The notes under the pieces were generated by a model, which made no database searches, was not told the DNA's origin, and was given only the letters and a program-made list of their open reading frames with translations. 64,000 bases of DNA from Rickettsia sp. (lineage in GTDB: Bacteria; Pseudomonadota; Alphaproteobacteria; Rickettsiales; Rickettsiaceae): assembly GCA_015657545.1 (NCBI GenBank), contig JADHZC010000009.1:1-64000 (forward strand), written 5' to 3'. The first letter of the stretch is position 1. The number at the start of each line of letters is the position of its first letter. Of the stretch, positions 19,993 through 29,716 are shown one piece after another. A program made the position numbers and the translations under genes.

Positions 19993-21235
19993 AAATTCTC
20001 TTATGATTTACAATCTCTTTTATTCTAGAACGATTAGTGCTAATTTTAGGAATCAATTCAGATTCTTTTTTAGTTATATCTATATGTGATTTATAAAATT
20101 CTTCATATGTTTTTACGTCTATTTCTTCTCTAGAGGCAATATTTTGACTTATAGTTTCAAGTGCAACATTTTGTTTAAAGTTTTTTTGTAGAACTCCACT
20201 AAAAAATTCTCCTATACTACCAGAACCATAACTGTAAAAGCCTATTCTAGATTCTTCCATATTTTTAGGGGCATTGCTTATCAGTGATAAAAAACTTAAA
20301 AACAGAGATACAGTATAGCAATTTCCTACTATTTGAGGATATATTAAGGAAGGATATAATAAATTACCTAATTCTTCTTGGGATAATATATGTTTAAAAT
20401 CAGTAAAAAGAGATAAATGAGCTGTTTCTATAAGTCTTGGTACGGAAACATGATAACAAAACCATTGGTGATCTAATAAATTTCTTTTAGAATTAATAGT
20501 ATAATCATGCCATGTTTTTTTTAAAGATTTTAGATACATTTGGCAAGAAAATTTAGCATTTAATAAAGCTTCGTCTAAATAATTTGGTCTCCAAAAATCC
20601 ATTACATCCTCAGTATATATACCAGATTCTGGTTCTATTTTTATTATTTGAGGATTTTGTGAAAGAAGCATAGCAACAGCACCACTTCCTTGAGAAGACT
20701 CTCCATTAGAAGCAAAACCGTATCTAGATACATCAGAAGCTATAAGTAAGATTTTTTTGTTATATCCTTGAATGCGCAACATATTCATTGCCATTTGTAA
20801 GCCAGCTGTTCCTCCATAACAAGCATGTTTCAACTCAATAATGCGACATCTATTTGGTAATTCAAGCATCCTATGAATATATGAGCCAGCAGATTTAGAT
20901 TGATCAATTGAAGATTCTGTTGCAAATAATAGCAAATCTATTTCTTTTTTATTTACTTCAGAGAGAATAGGGTTACTTGCATTGTAAGCCATTGTTACTA
21001 TATCTTCATCTGGAGGTAGAACAGAAAATTTGCGTTGTCCAAATTTTAGATATTTTTGATAACTTATATCTCTTTTAGAAGCTAAATTTTTTAAATCTAA
21101 AAAAAAGCCAGGAGTATAAAAATTAATTTTTTCTATACCCACATCTACCGCAAGTAGATTAGAAAACAACTTATTATGTAACTTATATTGATCAATATTT
21201 GTTACATTTTTTTCTAAAAAAAGATTTTTTACCAT
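19976..21235 (-). CDS. mvaS: Hydroxymethylglutaryl-CoA synthase
   Basis: 419 aa thiolase-fold; VDVGIEKINFYTPGFFLDL, LLLFATESSIDQSKSAGSYIHRML, IELKHACYGGTAGLQMA (active-site Cys), IGFYSYGSGSIGEFFSG. Confidence 0.93.
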   Translation of the reverse strand: MVKNLFLEKNVTNIDQYKLHNKLFSNLLAVDVGIEKINFYTPGFFLDLKNLASKRDISYQKYLKFGQRKFSVLPPDEDIVTMAYNASNPILSEVNKKEIDLLLFATESSIDQSKSAGSYIHRMLELPNRCRIIELKHACYGGTAGLQMAMNMLRIQGYNKKILLIASDVSRYGFASNGESSQGSGAVAMLLSQNPQIIKIEPESGIYTEDVMDFWRPNYLDEALLNAKFSCQMYLKSLKKTWHDYTINSKRNLLDHQWFCYHVSVPRLIETAHLSLFTDFKHILSQEELGNLLYPSLIYPQIVGNCYTVSLFLSFLSLISNAPKNMEESRIGFYSYGSGSIGEFFSGVLQKNFKQNVALETISQNIASREEIDVKTYEEFYKSHIDITKKESELIPKISTNRSRIKEIVNHKRIYEISN

Positions 21236-21319
21236 TTTCTATTGATCCATAATTAATTAAAGATGTATTGATATTACAAATATTATTTTTTCTTACAAGC
21301 CTAATATTAATAAATTTAA

Positions 21320-22372
21320 TTAACCATTAAAAATTTTTTTTCTTTCTAAAGCTGTATGAGACCTTAATAATTCTCCTCTATTAGTTTGAGCAGCTAATAA
21401 GGATAACTCTCCACATAACACTACAGATCCAACAATCATAGCTAATTTTTTAGCACTATTTTCTTTCAAAGGGTCAATACCCATTAATGCTAAATTTTTC
21501 TTTACCAAATCATTATTTTTTCCATTTCCTATGGTACCTATAATTACATTTGGTAATGTTACAGAAAAATGCATATACTCTTCTTTTATATCTACATGCA
21601 CAAAGCCTTGAGATCCTTCTACGATGTTTGCAGCATCTTGACCTGTAGATAGATAAAATGCTAATAGCATATTTGCAAAATGTGCATTTGCTGTTCTGAC
21701 ACCTCCTGATAATATACTTCCTAGTAAATTTTTTTTAACATTTATGTCATATATTTTATATATATCAGATCTTAAATATTTTTTACAAATATTCTGAGGT
21801 AATGATATTTGAGCTATTATATATTTTCCTCTACCTATAATGCCATTTATAGCAGAATTTTTTTTATCAGTACAAATATTACCACTAATGCTTATATATT
21901 TTAGATGTTTATATCTCTTTAATAAATCATCTAGAATTATTTGGGCAGCATATGTGCTCATATTATGCCCCGAAGCTTCTTTAGTAAAAAATTTGAATCT
22001 TATATAAATAAGATTTCCAACCAGTTCGGTATGCCAAGATTTTAATTGAGTATTTTTACTATGATTTGAAATTAAATTATTAAAATATTCTAAATCATTT
22101 TCAATATTTAATTTTACTTTAATTGACTCTTTAGCAGAATCGGTTTCTAAGATTATGGATCTTGTCATAGAATCCTCTATAACAAATGTTTCTATAGCAT
22201 TTGGCAGTAATTGAGAAATTAAAGCTCCTCTTTGGACAGAATTCCAAAGTGGTTGTTCAAAACTAGATAATGGTACCATTACCTCTTCAAAAGAGTCATC
22301 AAAATTTAAACCTTTTATTTTGATAGGTCCTATGATTTTAGTTGGTATTTTTAAATCATCTGAATGAATCAT
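21320..22372 (-). CDS. Hydroxymethylglutaryl-CoA reductase (class I-like motifs)
   Basis: 350 aa; EDSMTRS, SGNICTDKKNSAINGIIGRGK, ANAHFANMLLAFYLSTGQDAANIVEGSQG, GTIGNGK, IVGSVVLCGELSLLAAQTNRGELLRSH. Confidence 0.92.
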   Translation of the reverse strand: MIHSDDLKIPTKIIGPIKIKGLNFDDSFEEVMVPLSSFEQPLWNSVQRGALISQLLPNAIETFVIEDSMTRSIILETDSAKESIKVKLNIENDLEYFNNLISNHSKNTQLKSWHTELVGNLIYIRFKFFTKEASGHNMSTYAAQIILDDLLKRYKHLKYISISGNICTDKKNSAINGIIGRGKYIIAQISLPQNICKKYLRSDIYKIYDINVKKNLLGSILSGGVRTANAHFANMLLAFYLSTGQDAANIVEGSQGFVHVDIKEEYMHFSVTLPNVIIGTIGNGKNNDLVKKNLALMGIDPLKENSAKKLAMIVGSVVLCGELSLLAAQTNRGELLRSHTALERKKIFNG

Positions 22373-22376
22373 CTTA

Positions 22377-23084
22377 TTATTTATAATATGTTATGAAATA
22401 ATTGCTTTTTATTTTTTCAGAAATATAAAATTCTCCATTTAACAAATTTAAATCTAATCCATCTAATTTTAGAAATTTCATTTCTAATTTTGTTAAAATT
22501 TTATTTAAATAAGATGGTTTTAGAAATTTATCATATTGATGAGTATTTTTTGGTATGATTTTTAATATATATTCACATAATAATATCATTTTTATGTAGG
22601 ATTGAATATTTTTATTTATTGTAGAAATTATCAAAAGACCATTTTTGTCAATTAATTGAATTGCTAGCGATAAAAAATTTTCTAAATCATCTATATGTTC
22701 TAATATCTCTAAGCAAAGAATAATATTAAATTTTTCTGAAGTATTTTTTGAAAAATTTACTAAATTTGAATTTATATAATTTGCTTTTAGTTTATTGTGA
22801 ATTTTATATTGAATTGCTGCCTTAATAGTTTCAGGATTAGGATCAATAGCTGTCACATTAAATTCTAATTTATCAAAGAAAGATGATACCAAACCTCCTC
22901 CGCAGCCTATATCTAGTAATTTGAATTGAGCAAAATTTTCAGATTTAAAATATTCAGAAATTATTTTCAAAATATATTTATTTCTAACTGGATTTATTTT
23001 ATGTAATAAAGCAAATTCTCCATCTTTATTCCACCATTGAAAAAAATTTTTATTAAATTCTTTAGACTGATATTTTTCTGACAT
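22377..23084 (-). CDS. ubiG: Ubiquinone biosynthesis O-methyltransferase
   Basis: 235 aa; FNKNFFQWWNKDGEFALLHKINPVRNKYI, LLDIGCGGGLVS, CLEILEHIDD, GLLIISTINKN. Confidence 0.92.
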   Translation of the reverse strand: MSEKYQSKEFNKNFFQWWNKDGEFALLHKINPVRNKYILKIISEYFKSENFAQFKLLDIGCGGGLVSSFFDKLEFNVTAIDPNPETIKAAIQYKIHNKLKANYINSNLVNFSKNTSEKFNIILCLEILEHIDDLENFLSLAIQLIDKNGLLIISTINKNIQSYIKMILLCEYILKIIPKNTHQYDKFLKPSYLNKILTKLEMKFLKLDGLDLNLLNGEFYISEKIKSNYFITYYK

Positions 23085-23107
23085 TTGATTTGAAATTTTT
23101 ATTCAAA

Positions 23108-25984
23108 TTAGTTATTTTGGATAAAATTTTTGAGATATTTTGCAGTATAACTTTTTTCACTACTAAGAATTGTTTTCAAATTTCCTTGAGTTACTATTTT
23201 TCCTCCTAAATCTCCTCCTTCAGGTCCAATATCTACTATATAATCTGCATTTTTTATTACGTCTAAATTATGCTCAATCACTATGACAGTATTTCCTTTA
23301 TCTACAAGTTTATGCAATATATGTAGAAGATTCTTTACATCATGAATATGTAAACCTGTTGTAGGTTCATCTAAAATATATATTGTTTTGCCAGTAGATT
23401 TTTTAGCTAATTCCTTAGCTAATTTTATCCTTTGTGCCTCTCCTCCAGACAAAGTTGTAGCAGATTGTCCAATTTTTATATATCCAAGCCCTACTTCTTG
23501 AAGGGTAATTAATTTTTGATATATTAGTGGAATATTAATAAAAAATTCTACAGATTCATCAACAGTCATATTTAATATATCGGCAATATTTTTATCTTTA
23601 TATTTTATCTCAAGAGTTTCTTTATTGTATCTTTGACCATTGCAAGACTCACAATTAATGTAAACGTCTGGTAAAAAATGCATCTCTATTTTGATAATTC
23701 CATCACCTTGGCAAGATTCGCATCTACCTCCTACTACATTGAAAGAAAATCTCCCAACCTTATACCCTCGGAGTTTAGATTCTGGTAATTCTACAAACCA
23801 ATCTCTAATATGACCAAATGCTCCAGTATAAGTAGCTGGATTGGATCTAGGAGTTCTTCCTATTGGAGATTGATCAATATCTATTATTTTATCTATATAT
23901 TTCAAACCTTCTAAGGATTGATAATTACCTACAAAAACTCTAGATTGGGAATTTAGAGACTTTACAATGGCATTATAAAGAGTATGCATTATCAATGTAG
24001 ATTTACCACTACCAGAAACACCTGTGATTGCATAAAAATGACCTAAACTAATAGATAAATCTATATTTTTTAAATTATTAGAATTTGCTCCTTTAAGAAT
24101 AATTTTTTTCTGATTTTTTTTTAAAGGTCTTGCTTTTGAAGGAATTTCTATTGTTTTTTCATGTTTAAGATATTGTAAAGTTATACTATTTGTATTTTTT
24201 ATTTGATCTATTTCATTTATATGTCCTTGGAACATTACTTCTCCTCCATGGACTCCAGCTTGAGGGCCTATATCTATAAGATGATCAGAATTTCTCATAG
24301 TTTCTTCATCATGTTCTACTATTATAACGGTGTTTCCTAAATTTCTTAACTTTACTAATGTAGAAATCAATTTTGCATTGTCTCTTTGATGTAATCCAAT
24401 AGAAGGTTCATCTAAAACATAAAGTACACCACTTAATCCAGAACCTATTTGAGAAGCAAGACGAATTCTTTGGCTTTCTCCTCCAGACAAAGTGCTAGCT
24501 TCTCTGCTTAAATTTAAATAGTCAAGCCCTACATTTATTAAAAAATTTAATCTAGATTTAATTTCTTTAATAACTGCTTCTCCTATTTTTTTTTGTTTTT
24601 TTGATAATTGATTTTCTATCTCTTGAAACCATTGAAAAATTTCTGTTATTTTCTTTAATGCTAATTCTCCTATATTTAAACCTGCTATTTTTACACATAG
24701 TGGCTCTTTTTTAAGTCTGAATCCATTACATAAGCTACAGCTTCTTTTAGACATAAATTTATGCATTTCATCTCTTTTGTGATGTTCTTGAGCTGTAGAT
24801 TCTTTATTTTTAAGCCTTGAATGTAGATTCCCTATTATTCCTAAAAATACTTCGTGAGTTTTTCTATTATTTGAAATTTTAAATTCAATTTTTTCTTCTT
24901 TAGAGCCATAAAGTAATATTTCTACAATGTCTTTAGGCAAATCTTTAAATTTAAGATCTAAACTGAATTTATAATGAGATGCAATTGATTCCAATATATT
25001 TAAAAAACCTTTAAATATAGGATTTCCCCAAGGGAGAATAGCGCCATTTCTAATAGAAAGTTCTGGATTGATAATTAAATTTTGATCAAAAAATAACTCA
25101 TATCCTATCCCTTCACATTTAGAACAAGCTCCAAAAGGGCTATTAAATGAGAATAATCTGGGCTCAATTTTTTCTAATTGAAATCCAGACTCAGGGCAAG
25201 CAAATTTTGTTGATAAAACAATACGTTGATTTTCTTTATAAGAGGAATTATGACAAGGTGCTAATCCTATGATATCAATATAAACTATATCTTGAGTTAA
25301 TTTTATAGCTGCTTCTAATGACTCTGCTAATCTATTATTTTCTAAATCTTCAGATAGCTCTAACCTATCTACTATTACCTCTATATTATGAGTATTAGTT
25401 TTATTTAAATGAGGAAAATTTTCTATATTTATTTCTTTTTTATTAACTATTAACTTACTATAACCTATTTTTTTAAGAAAAGATGCTTCTTTTCTAAACT
25501 CTCCCTTTTTTTTTCTAACTACTGGAGCTAAAACACGAATTTGTGTTTTAGAAGGCATTTGCATAATTATATCTACCATTTGAGAAATGGATTGGCTTTC
25601 TATAGGTAATCCTGTGTAAGGAGAATAAGGCACACCAATTCTTGCATAAAGCAATCTCATGTAATCATATATCTCTGTTAATGTACCTACTGTGGATCTA
25701 GGATTTTTTGAAGTAGTTTTTTGGTCAATTGCTATAGAGGGTGAAAGTCCAGAAATAGATTCAACGTTAGGTTTGTTTTGTAAATGCAGAAATTGTCTAG
25801 CATAGAATGATAAACTTTCTACATATCTTCTTTGCCCTTCAGCATAAATAGTATCAAATGCTAAAGAAGATTTCCCAGAACCGCTCAAACCAGTTATAAC
25901 CACTAATTGATTCTTAGGAATATCTATGTCTATATTTTTTAAATTATGTTCTTTTGCTCCTCGGATTTTTATAAATTCTTCCAT
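23108..25984 (-). CDS. uvrA: Excinuclease ABC subunit A
   Basis: 958 aa; two ABC modules, zinc-binding CxxC motifs, LSREASTLSGGESQRIRLASQIGSGLSGVLYVLDEPSIGLHQRD. Confidence 0.98.
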   Translation of the reverse strand: MEEFIKIRGAKEHNLKNIDIDIPKNQLVVITGLSGSGKSSLAFDTIYAEGQRRYVESLSFYARQFLHLQNKPNVESISGLSPSIAIDQKTTSKNPRSTVGTLTEIYDYMRLLYARIGVPYSPYTGLPIESQSISQMVDIIMQMPSKTQIRVLAPVVRKKKGEFRKEASFLKKIGYSKLIVNKKEINIENFPHLNKTNTHNIEVIVDRLELSEDLENNRLAESLEAAIKLTQDIVYIDIIGLAPCHNSSYKENQRIVLSTKFACPESGFQLEKIEPRLFSFNSPFGACSKCEGIGYELFFDQNLIINPELSIRNGAILPWGNPIFKGFLNILESIASHYKFSLDLKFKDLPKDIVEILLYGSKEEKIEFKISNNRKTHEVFLGIIGNLHSRLKNKESTAQEHHKRDEMHKFMSKRSCSLCNGFRLKKEPLCVKIAGLNIGELALKKITEIFQWFQEIENQLSKKQKKIGEAVIKEIKSRLNFLINVGLDYLNLSREASTLSGGESQRIRLASQIGSGLSGVLYVLDEPSIGLHQRDNAKLISTLVKLRNLGNTVIIVEHDEETMRNSDHLIDIGPQAGVHGGEVMFQGHINEIDQIKNTNSITLQYLKHEKTIEIPSKARPLKKNQKKIILKGANSNNLKNIDLSISLGHFYAITGVSGSGKSTLIMHTLYNAIVKSLNSQSRVFVGNYQSLEGLKYIDKIIDIDQSPIGRTPRSNPATYTGAFGHIRDWFVELPESKLRGYKVGRFSFNVVGGRCESCQGDGIIKIEMHFLPDVYINCESCNGQRYNKETLEIKYKDKNIADILNMTVDESVEFFINIPLIYQKLITLQEVGLGYIKIGQSATTLSGGEAQRIKLAKELAKKSTGKTIYILDEPTTGLHIHDVKNLLHILHKLVDKGNTVIVIEHNLDVIKNADYIVDIGPEGGDLGGKIVTQGNLKTILSSEKSYTAKYLKNFIQNN

Positions 25985-26091
25985 TATGTTTTAAATTGTT
26001 AATTTATAAAAATTTTATTTCTTAAAAATTAATGATAAAAAATACTAAGCGAAAATTTTACTCTAAAGATTATGTAATGTCAATTTCGTTT

Positions 26092-27870
26092 TTAGGATTG
26101 CAAATTAGCATTTAAATTATCTATTCTTATCCAGTCTTTATATTTTAAATCTAACAATTTTTGTAACTCTTCTAATTTTTGAGTTAGTGAAATGAATTTT
26201 TGATAATCTTGACTAAATAAATCTTCTTTTGATAATTCTTTTTCAAGAACATTTATTTCTTTTTCTAAATTTTCTATTTCGCTTGGAAGAATTTCTAAAA
26301 GTCTTTTATCTTTATAGCTTAATTTTGATTTTTCTTTTTGTACTAAATCTTTATTTTTGATAATTTTAGAGGATATTTTCTTTTTCTGAGAAGCAAAGTT
26401 TTTTTGATATAATCCAATATGTTTTGTAATTTTTTCTCCATCAAAAACTAAAGATTTTGTTACGATTTGATCTATAAAATCTCTATTATGGCTTACTATT
26501 ATAACTGTTCCTTGATAATCTGAGAGCATTTCTACTAACATTTCTAAACTATCTAGATCAAGGTCATTAGTTGGTTCATCTAATATCAATATATTACCAG
26601 TATTAATGAAAGTTTTAGCTAATGATAATCGTGTTAACTCTCCTCCTGAAAATAATTTTATTTTTTCATGTAAAGATTTTGGATCAAACATAAAATTTTT
26701 TATATAAGACCTTATATGAAGCAATTTATCATTTACTAATATATATTCTGAACCTCCAGGAGATAAATTTTCTGCTATAGAGAGATCTAAATTTAAATTT
26801 TTTTTTTGTTGATCAAAATAACTTATATTGATTCCAACTCCGTGTTTTACAAATCCTTTGGTAGGGAGTAGTTTTTTTTGAATAATTTGTAAGAAACTTG
26901 TTTTTCCAGAACCATTGGGACCAATAATTCCTATTTTTTCCCCTTTGAGTATATCCATTGAAAAGTTAGAAAAAAATATTTTTTCTTTAATTTGAAAACT
27001 TATAGAAGATATTTCCAAAATTCTTTTAACCTTTGCGTTGTTTTGAATATCTTGAGAAATTTTTAACTTATTTTTTAAAAGTTTTTCTTGTGTAATTTTT
27101 AGATTATTTCTTAATTGATAAAGATCTTTCAATCGTTTTTGATTTCTTTTTCTTCTTGCTGAGATACCTGTTAGTAACCATTGTTGTTCAGTTTGAAGTT
27201 TCTGATTAATTTTTTTTAATTTTACCTCTTCTTGTTGAATAATTTCTTCTTGCCATTGGTCAAAATATTCAAATCCTCTTTCTTCAGATTTATACAGATG
27301 AGTTTGGTGTAGCCAAAAAATTTTATTAGAGATATTTTTTAAAAAAATTTTATCATGGCTAATGCAGATAATCGATCCATGATATGATAAAACAAATTTT
27401 TCTAACCATTCGATTGCCTTAATATCTAAATGGTTAGTTGGTTCATCTAAAAGTAATATATCTGGTTTTTGAGATAAAATTTTTGCTAATAGTATTTTTT
27501 TTATTTCTCCTCCAGATAGGTGATTAATTGAATTTGTTGTATTTATATCTAAATTTTCTACAATTTTATTTATTTCACTAATTTCAGTTTTTTCCAAATC
27601 TGTCATTAAAAACTCAATTGCATTTTGCTTTTGTTGCAAAATATTCTCTTGTTGTAAATAACCAATTGAAATATTTCTATTTTTAAAAATTTCACCTTCA
27701 TCTAGTTGTAAATCATTATTTATTATTTTTAATAAAGTGGATTTACCAGATCCATTTTTTCCTATTAAGCAGATTTTGTCTCCTTGGTAGATATTAAAAG
27801 CAACTTTATCTAGTATAGTTTTTTTTCCAAAATAAAAATTTGCATTTTTGACATAAAATAATGGATACAT
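26092..27870 (-). CDS. ABC-F family ATPase (Uup-like)
   Basis: 592 aa; two ABC domains (GKNGSGKS, GPNGSGKT; LSGGE, FSGGEL), no TM segments, C-terminal coiled coil. Confidence 0.9.
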   Translation of the reverse strand: MYPLFYVKNANFYFGKKTILDKVAFNIYQGDKICLIGKNGSGKSTLLKIINNDLQLDEGEIFKNRNISIGYLQQENILQQKQNAIEFLMTDLEKTEISEINKIVENLDINTTNSINHLSGGEIKKILLAKILSQKPDILLLDEPTNHLDIKAIEWLEKFVLSYHGSIICISHDKIFLKNISNKIFWLHQTHLYKSEERGFEYFDQWQEEIIQQEEVKLKKINQKLQTEQQWLLTGISARRKRNQKRLKDLYQLRNNLKITQEKLLKNKLKISQDIQNNAKVKRILEISSISFQIKEKIFFSNFSMDILKGEKIGIIGPNGSGKTSFLQIIQKKLLPTKGFVKHGVGINISYFDQQKKNLNLDLSIAENLSPGGSEYILVNDKLLHIRSYIKNFMFDPKSLHEKIKLFSGGELTRLSLAKTFINTGNILILDEPTNDLDLDSLEMLVEMLSDYQGTVIIVSHNRDFIDQIVTKSLVFDGEKITKHIGLYQKNFASQKKKISSKIIKNKDLVQKEKSKLSYKDKRLLEILPSEIENLEKEINVLEKELSKEDLFSQDYQKFISLTQKLEELQKLLDLKYKDWIRIDNLNANLQS

Positions 27871-28023
27871 TTTTACTATATTTTTTTATTAAAAATAACA
27901 TTTATTCTTTTTTATGCAGATTATATTAGAATATTTTTATAAAATCTTTTATTTTTCCTTGAAAGCAAAATTTTAATATATAGTATTTATATGTAATTAA
28001 TTATAGTTTTCAATAAGAAAAGA

Positions 28024-28323
28024 ATGCAATATTTAGGTTATTTTCTAATCTTTTTGGGTTTATATTTTATAATTTCTTCTATCATATTTTTAATTCGCAT
28101 TCAGGGTTTTTATAACAAGTTACATGGTATATCAGTTATAGAATGTTGCGGTATACCTATAGTTATAATAGGTTTGATGTTTTTACAGACAAATATCTTT
28201 AATGTGATAAAATTAATTTTTTTCATCTTAATTATTATCACTTTAAATCCTGTTTCAACATATGCTATAGCTAATGCTTTCTTTAAAAATCATAAAAGAG
28301 ACGTAACACAAGGTGAAAAATAA
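28024..28323 (+). CDS. mnhG: Na+/H+ antiporter (Mrp/Mnh) subunit G
   Basis: 99 aa; FLIRIQGFYNKLHGISVIECCGIPIVIIGL, typical MnhG/PhaG. Confidence 0.82.
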   Translation: MQYLGYFLIFLGLYFIISSIIFLIRIQGFYNKLHGISVIECCGIPIVIIGLMFLQTNIFNVIKLIFFILIIITLNPVSTYAIANAFFKNHKRDVTQGEK

Positions 28324-28909
28324 TTTTTTTTTAATTCCTTTGCAAATGCAAGATATTTTAATTTTTATTTTACTTTTTATTTCTTTATCTATGCTTGTTT
28401 TTGTAGCTTGGCGTATAAAATTGGCATCTAGTTTTTTTGAAGAAATAGTAGTTATATCTTCAATTTTCAGTATAAATATTTCTGTTAGCTATTTGCTATT
28501 AGATGCTCCAGATGTTGCTATGACAGAGACTGCTGTTATGAGTTGTATATCTACAATTTTTTTATTACATCTTATTAAGATTATTGGAGCTAGGGTGAGT
28601 CATAAAGGGTTACTGATTAGAAAAAAAATATCTTTTTTTGCTTGTGGCATCTTAGTAGCTTCTTTAATTTGGGTTGGTTTAGAAATTTCTTCTTTTGGTG
28701 AACTTAATCCAATAAATAATGAACTTACTATGAAATATTATCACTCAAATAGAGAATATATAGCTGTTCCCTCTCTGGTTGCATCTATCTTAGCTTCTTT
28801 TAGAGGTTTTGATACATTGGGAGAAACATTAGTAATTTTAATAGCTGGTTTGTCAGTAGTCTTACTTTTTTCTGTGTATAAATACGAAAACCATTTAAAA
28901 AATAAATAG
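28313..28909 (+). CDS. Mrp-type antiporter protein equivalent to the MrpA C-terminus (DUF4040 + MbhE-like)
   Basis: 198 aa; YLLLDAPDVAMTETAVMSCISTIFLLHLIK and PSLVASILASFRGFDTLGETLVILIAGLSVVLL. Confidence 0.78.
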   Translation: MKNNFFLIPLQMQDILIFILLFISLSMLVFVAWRIKLASSFFEEIVVISSIFSINISVSYLLLDAPDVAMTETAVMSCISTIFLLHLIKIIGARVSHKGLLIRKKISFFACGILVASLIWVGLEISSFGELNPINNELTMKYYHSNREYIAVPSLVASILASFRGFDTLGETLVILIAGLSVVLLFSVYKYENHLKNK

Positions 28910-29320
28910 ATGTTTAAAAATTTCTTGATATTGAAATATGTTGTTTCATTTTCATTACCATTTATATTTCTTTACTCGATTTATATTCAATTAAATGGAG
29001 ATATTTCTCCTGGTGGAGGCTTTCAGGGGGGTATTATTTTTTCTACTGCTGTTGTAGGTTATGATTTTATAAAAAATATCAAATTGACAGATTCATTTTT
29101 AGATGCGTTTATTTTTCTTTCTATTTCAGGATTTTTTATAATTTTAACCATTTCAACTCTTCCATTAATTTTGGGAGCAAATTTTATGGAATATTCTGTT
29201 TTAGCTAAAAATTCCCATTTAGGACAACATTTAGGAATTTTCTTTTTTGAATTAGGAGTCGGAATAACAGTTTCCTCTGTTATTAGTATGTTATATTTTT
29301 TAATTAAATCTAATAAATGA
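28910..29320 (+). CDS. mnhB: Na+/H+ antiporter subunit B
   Basis: 136 aa; YIQLNGDISPGGGFQGGIIFSTAVV, the MnhB signature. Confidence 0.85.
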   Translation: MFKNFLILKYVVSFSLPFIFLYSIYIQLNGDISPGGGFQGGIIFSTAVVGYDFIKNIKLTDSFLDAFIFLSISGFFIILTISTLPLILGANFMEYSVLAKNSHLGQHLGIFFFELGVGITVSSVISMLYFLIKSNK

Positions 29321-29323
29321 AAT

Positions 29324-29716
29324 ATGTTAAATATAATATATATTTTTTCAGTAATGCTATTTGCAATAGGTTTTTATATATTGATTACTAGTAATCATTA
29401 TTTAAGTAAGCTTCTTGGAATGAGTATTTTTCAAAATTCTGTATTAGTTTTTTACATAGCTCTTGGGAAAAGATGGGGAGGAAGCGCTCCTTTTGATCGT
29501 TGTTCTAATTTAAATATTTATTCTGAAGAATATTTAAAGAATAACTGTCATGATGTAGTTATTTCGAGTCCATTGCCTCACGTTCTTATGTTGACGGCTG
29601 TTGTTGTAGGTCTTGCTACGTTATCTTTAGGTATAGCTTTAATATATAGGATATATAAATCTTATGGTACAGTATTGGAAAATGAAATTAATGAAAAATT
29701 AGATGGTCAGTTATGA
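29324..29716 (+). CDS. mnhC: Na+/H+ antiporter subunit C (NuoK-like)
   Basis: 130 aa; GFYILITSNHYLSKLLGMSIFQNSVLVFYIALG and DVVISSPLPHVLMLTAVVVGLATLSLGIALIYRI. Confidence 0.87.
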   Translation: MLNIIYIFSVMLFAIGFYILITSNHYLSKLLGMSIFQNSVLVFYIALGKRWGGSAPFDRCSNLNIYSEEYLKNNCHDVVISSPLPHVLMLTAVVVGLATLSLGIALIYRIYKSYGTVLENEINEKLDGQL

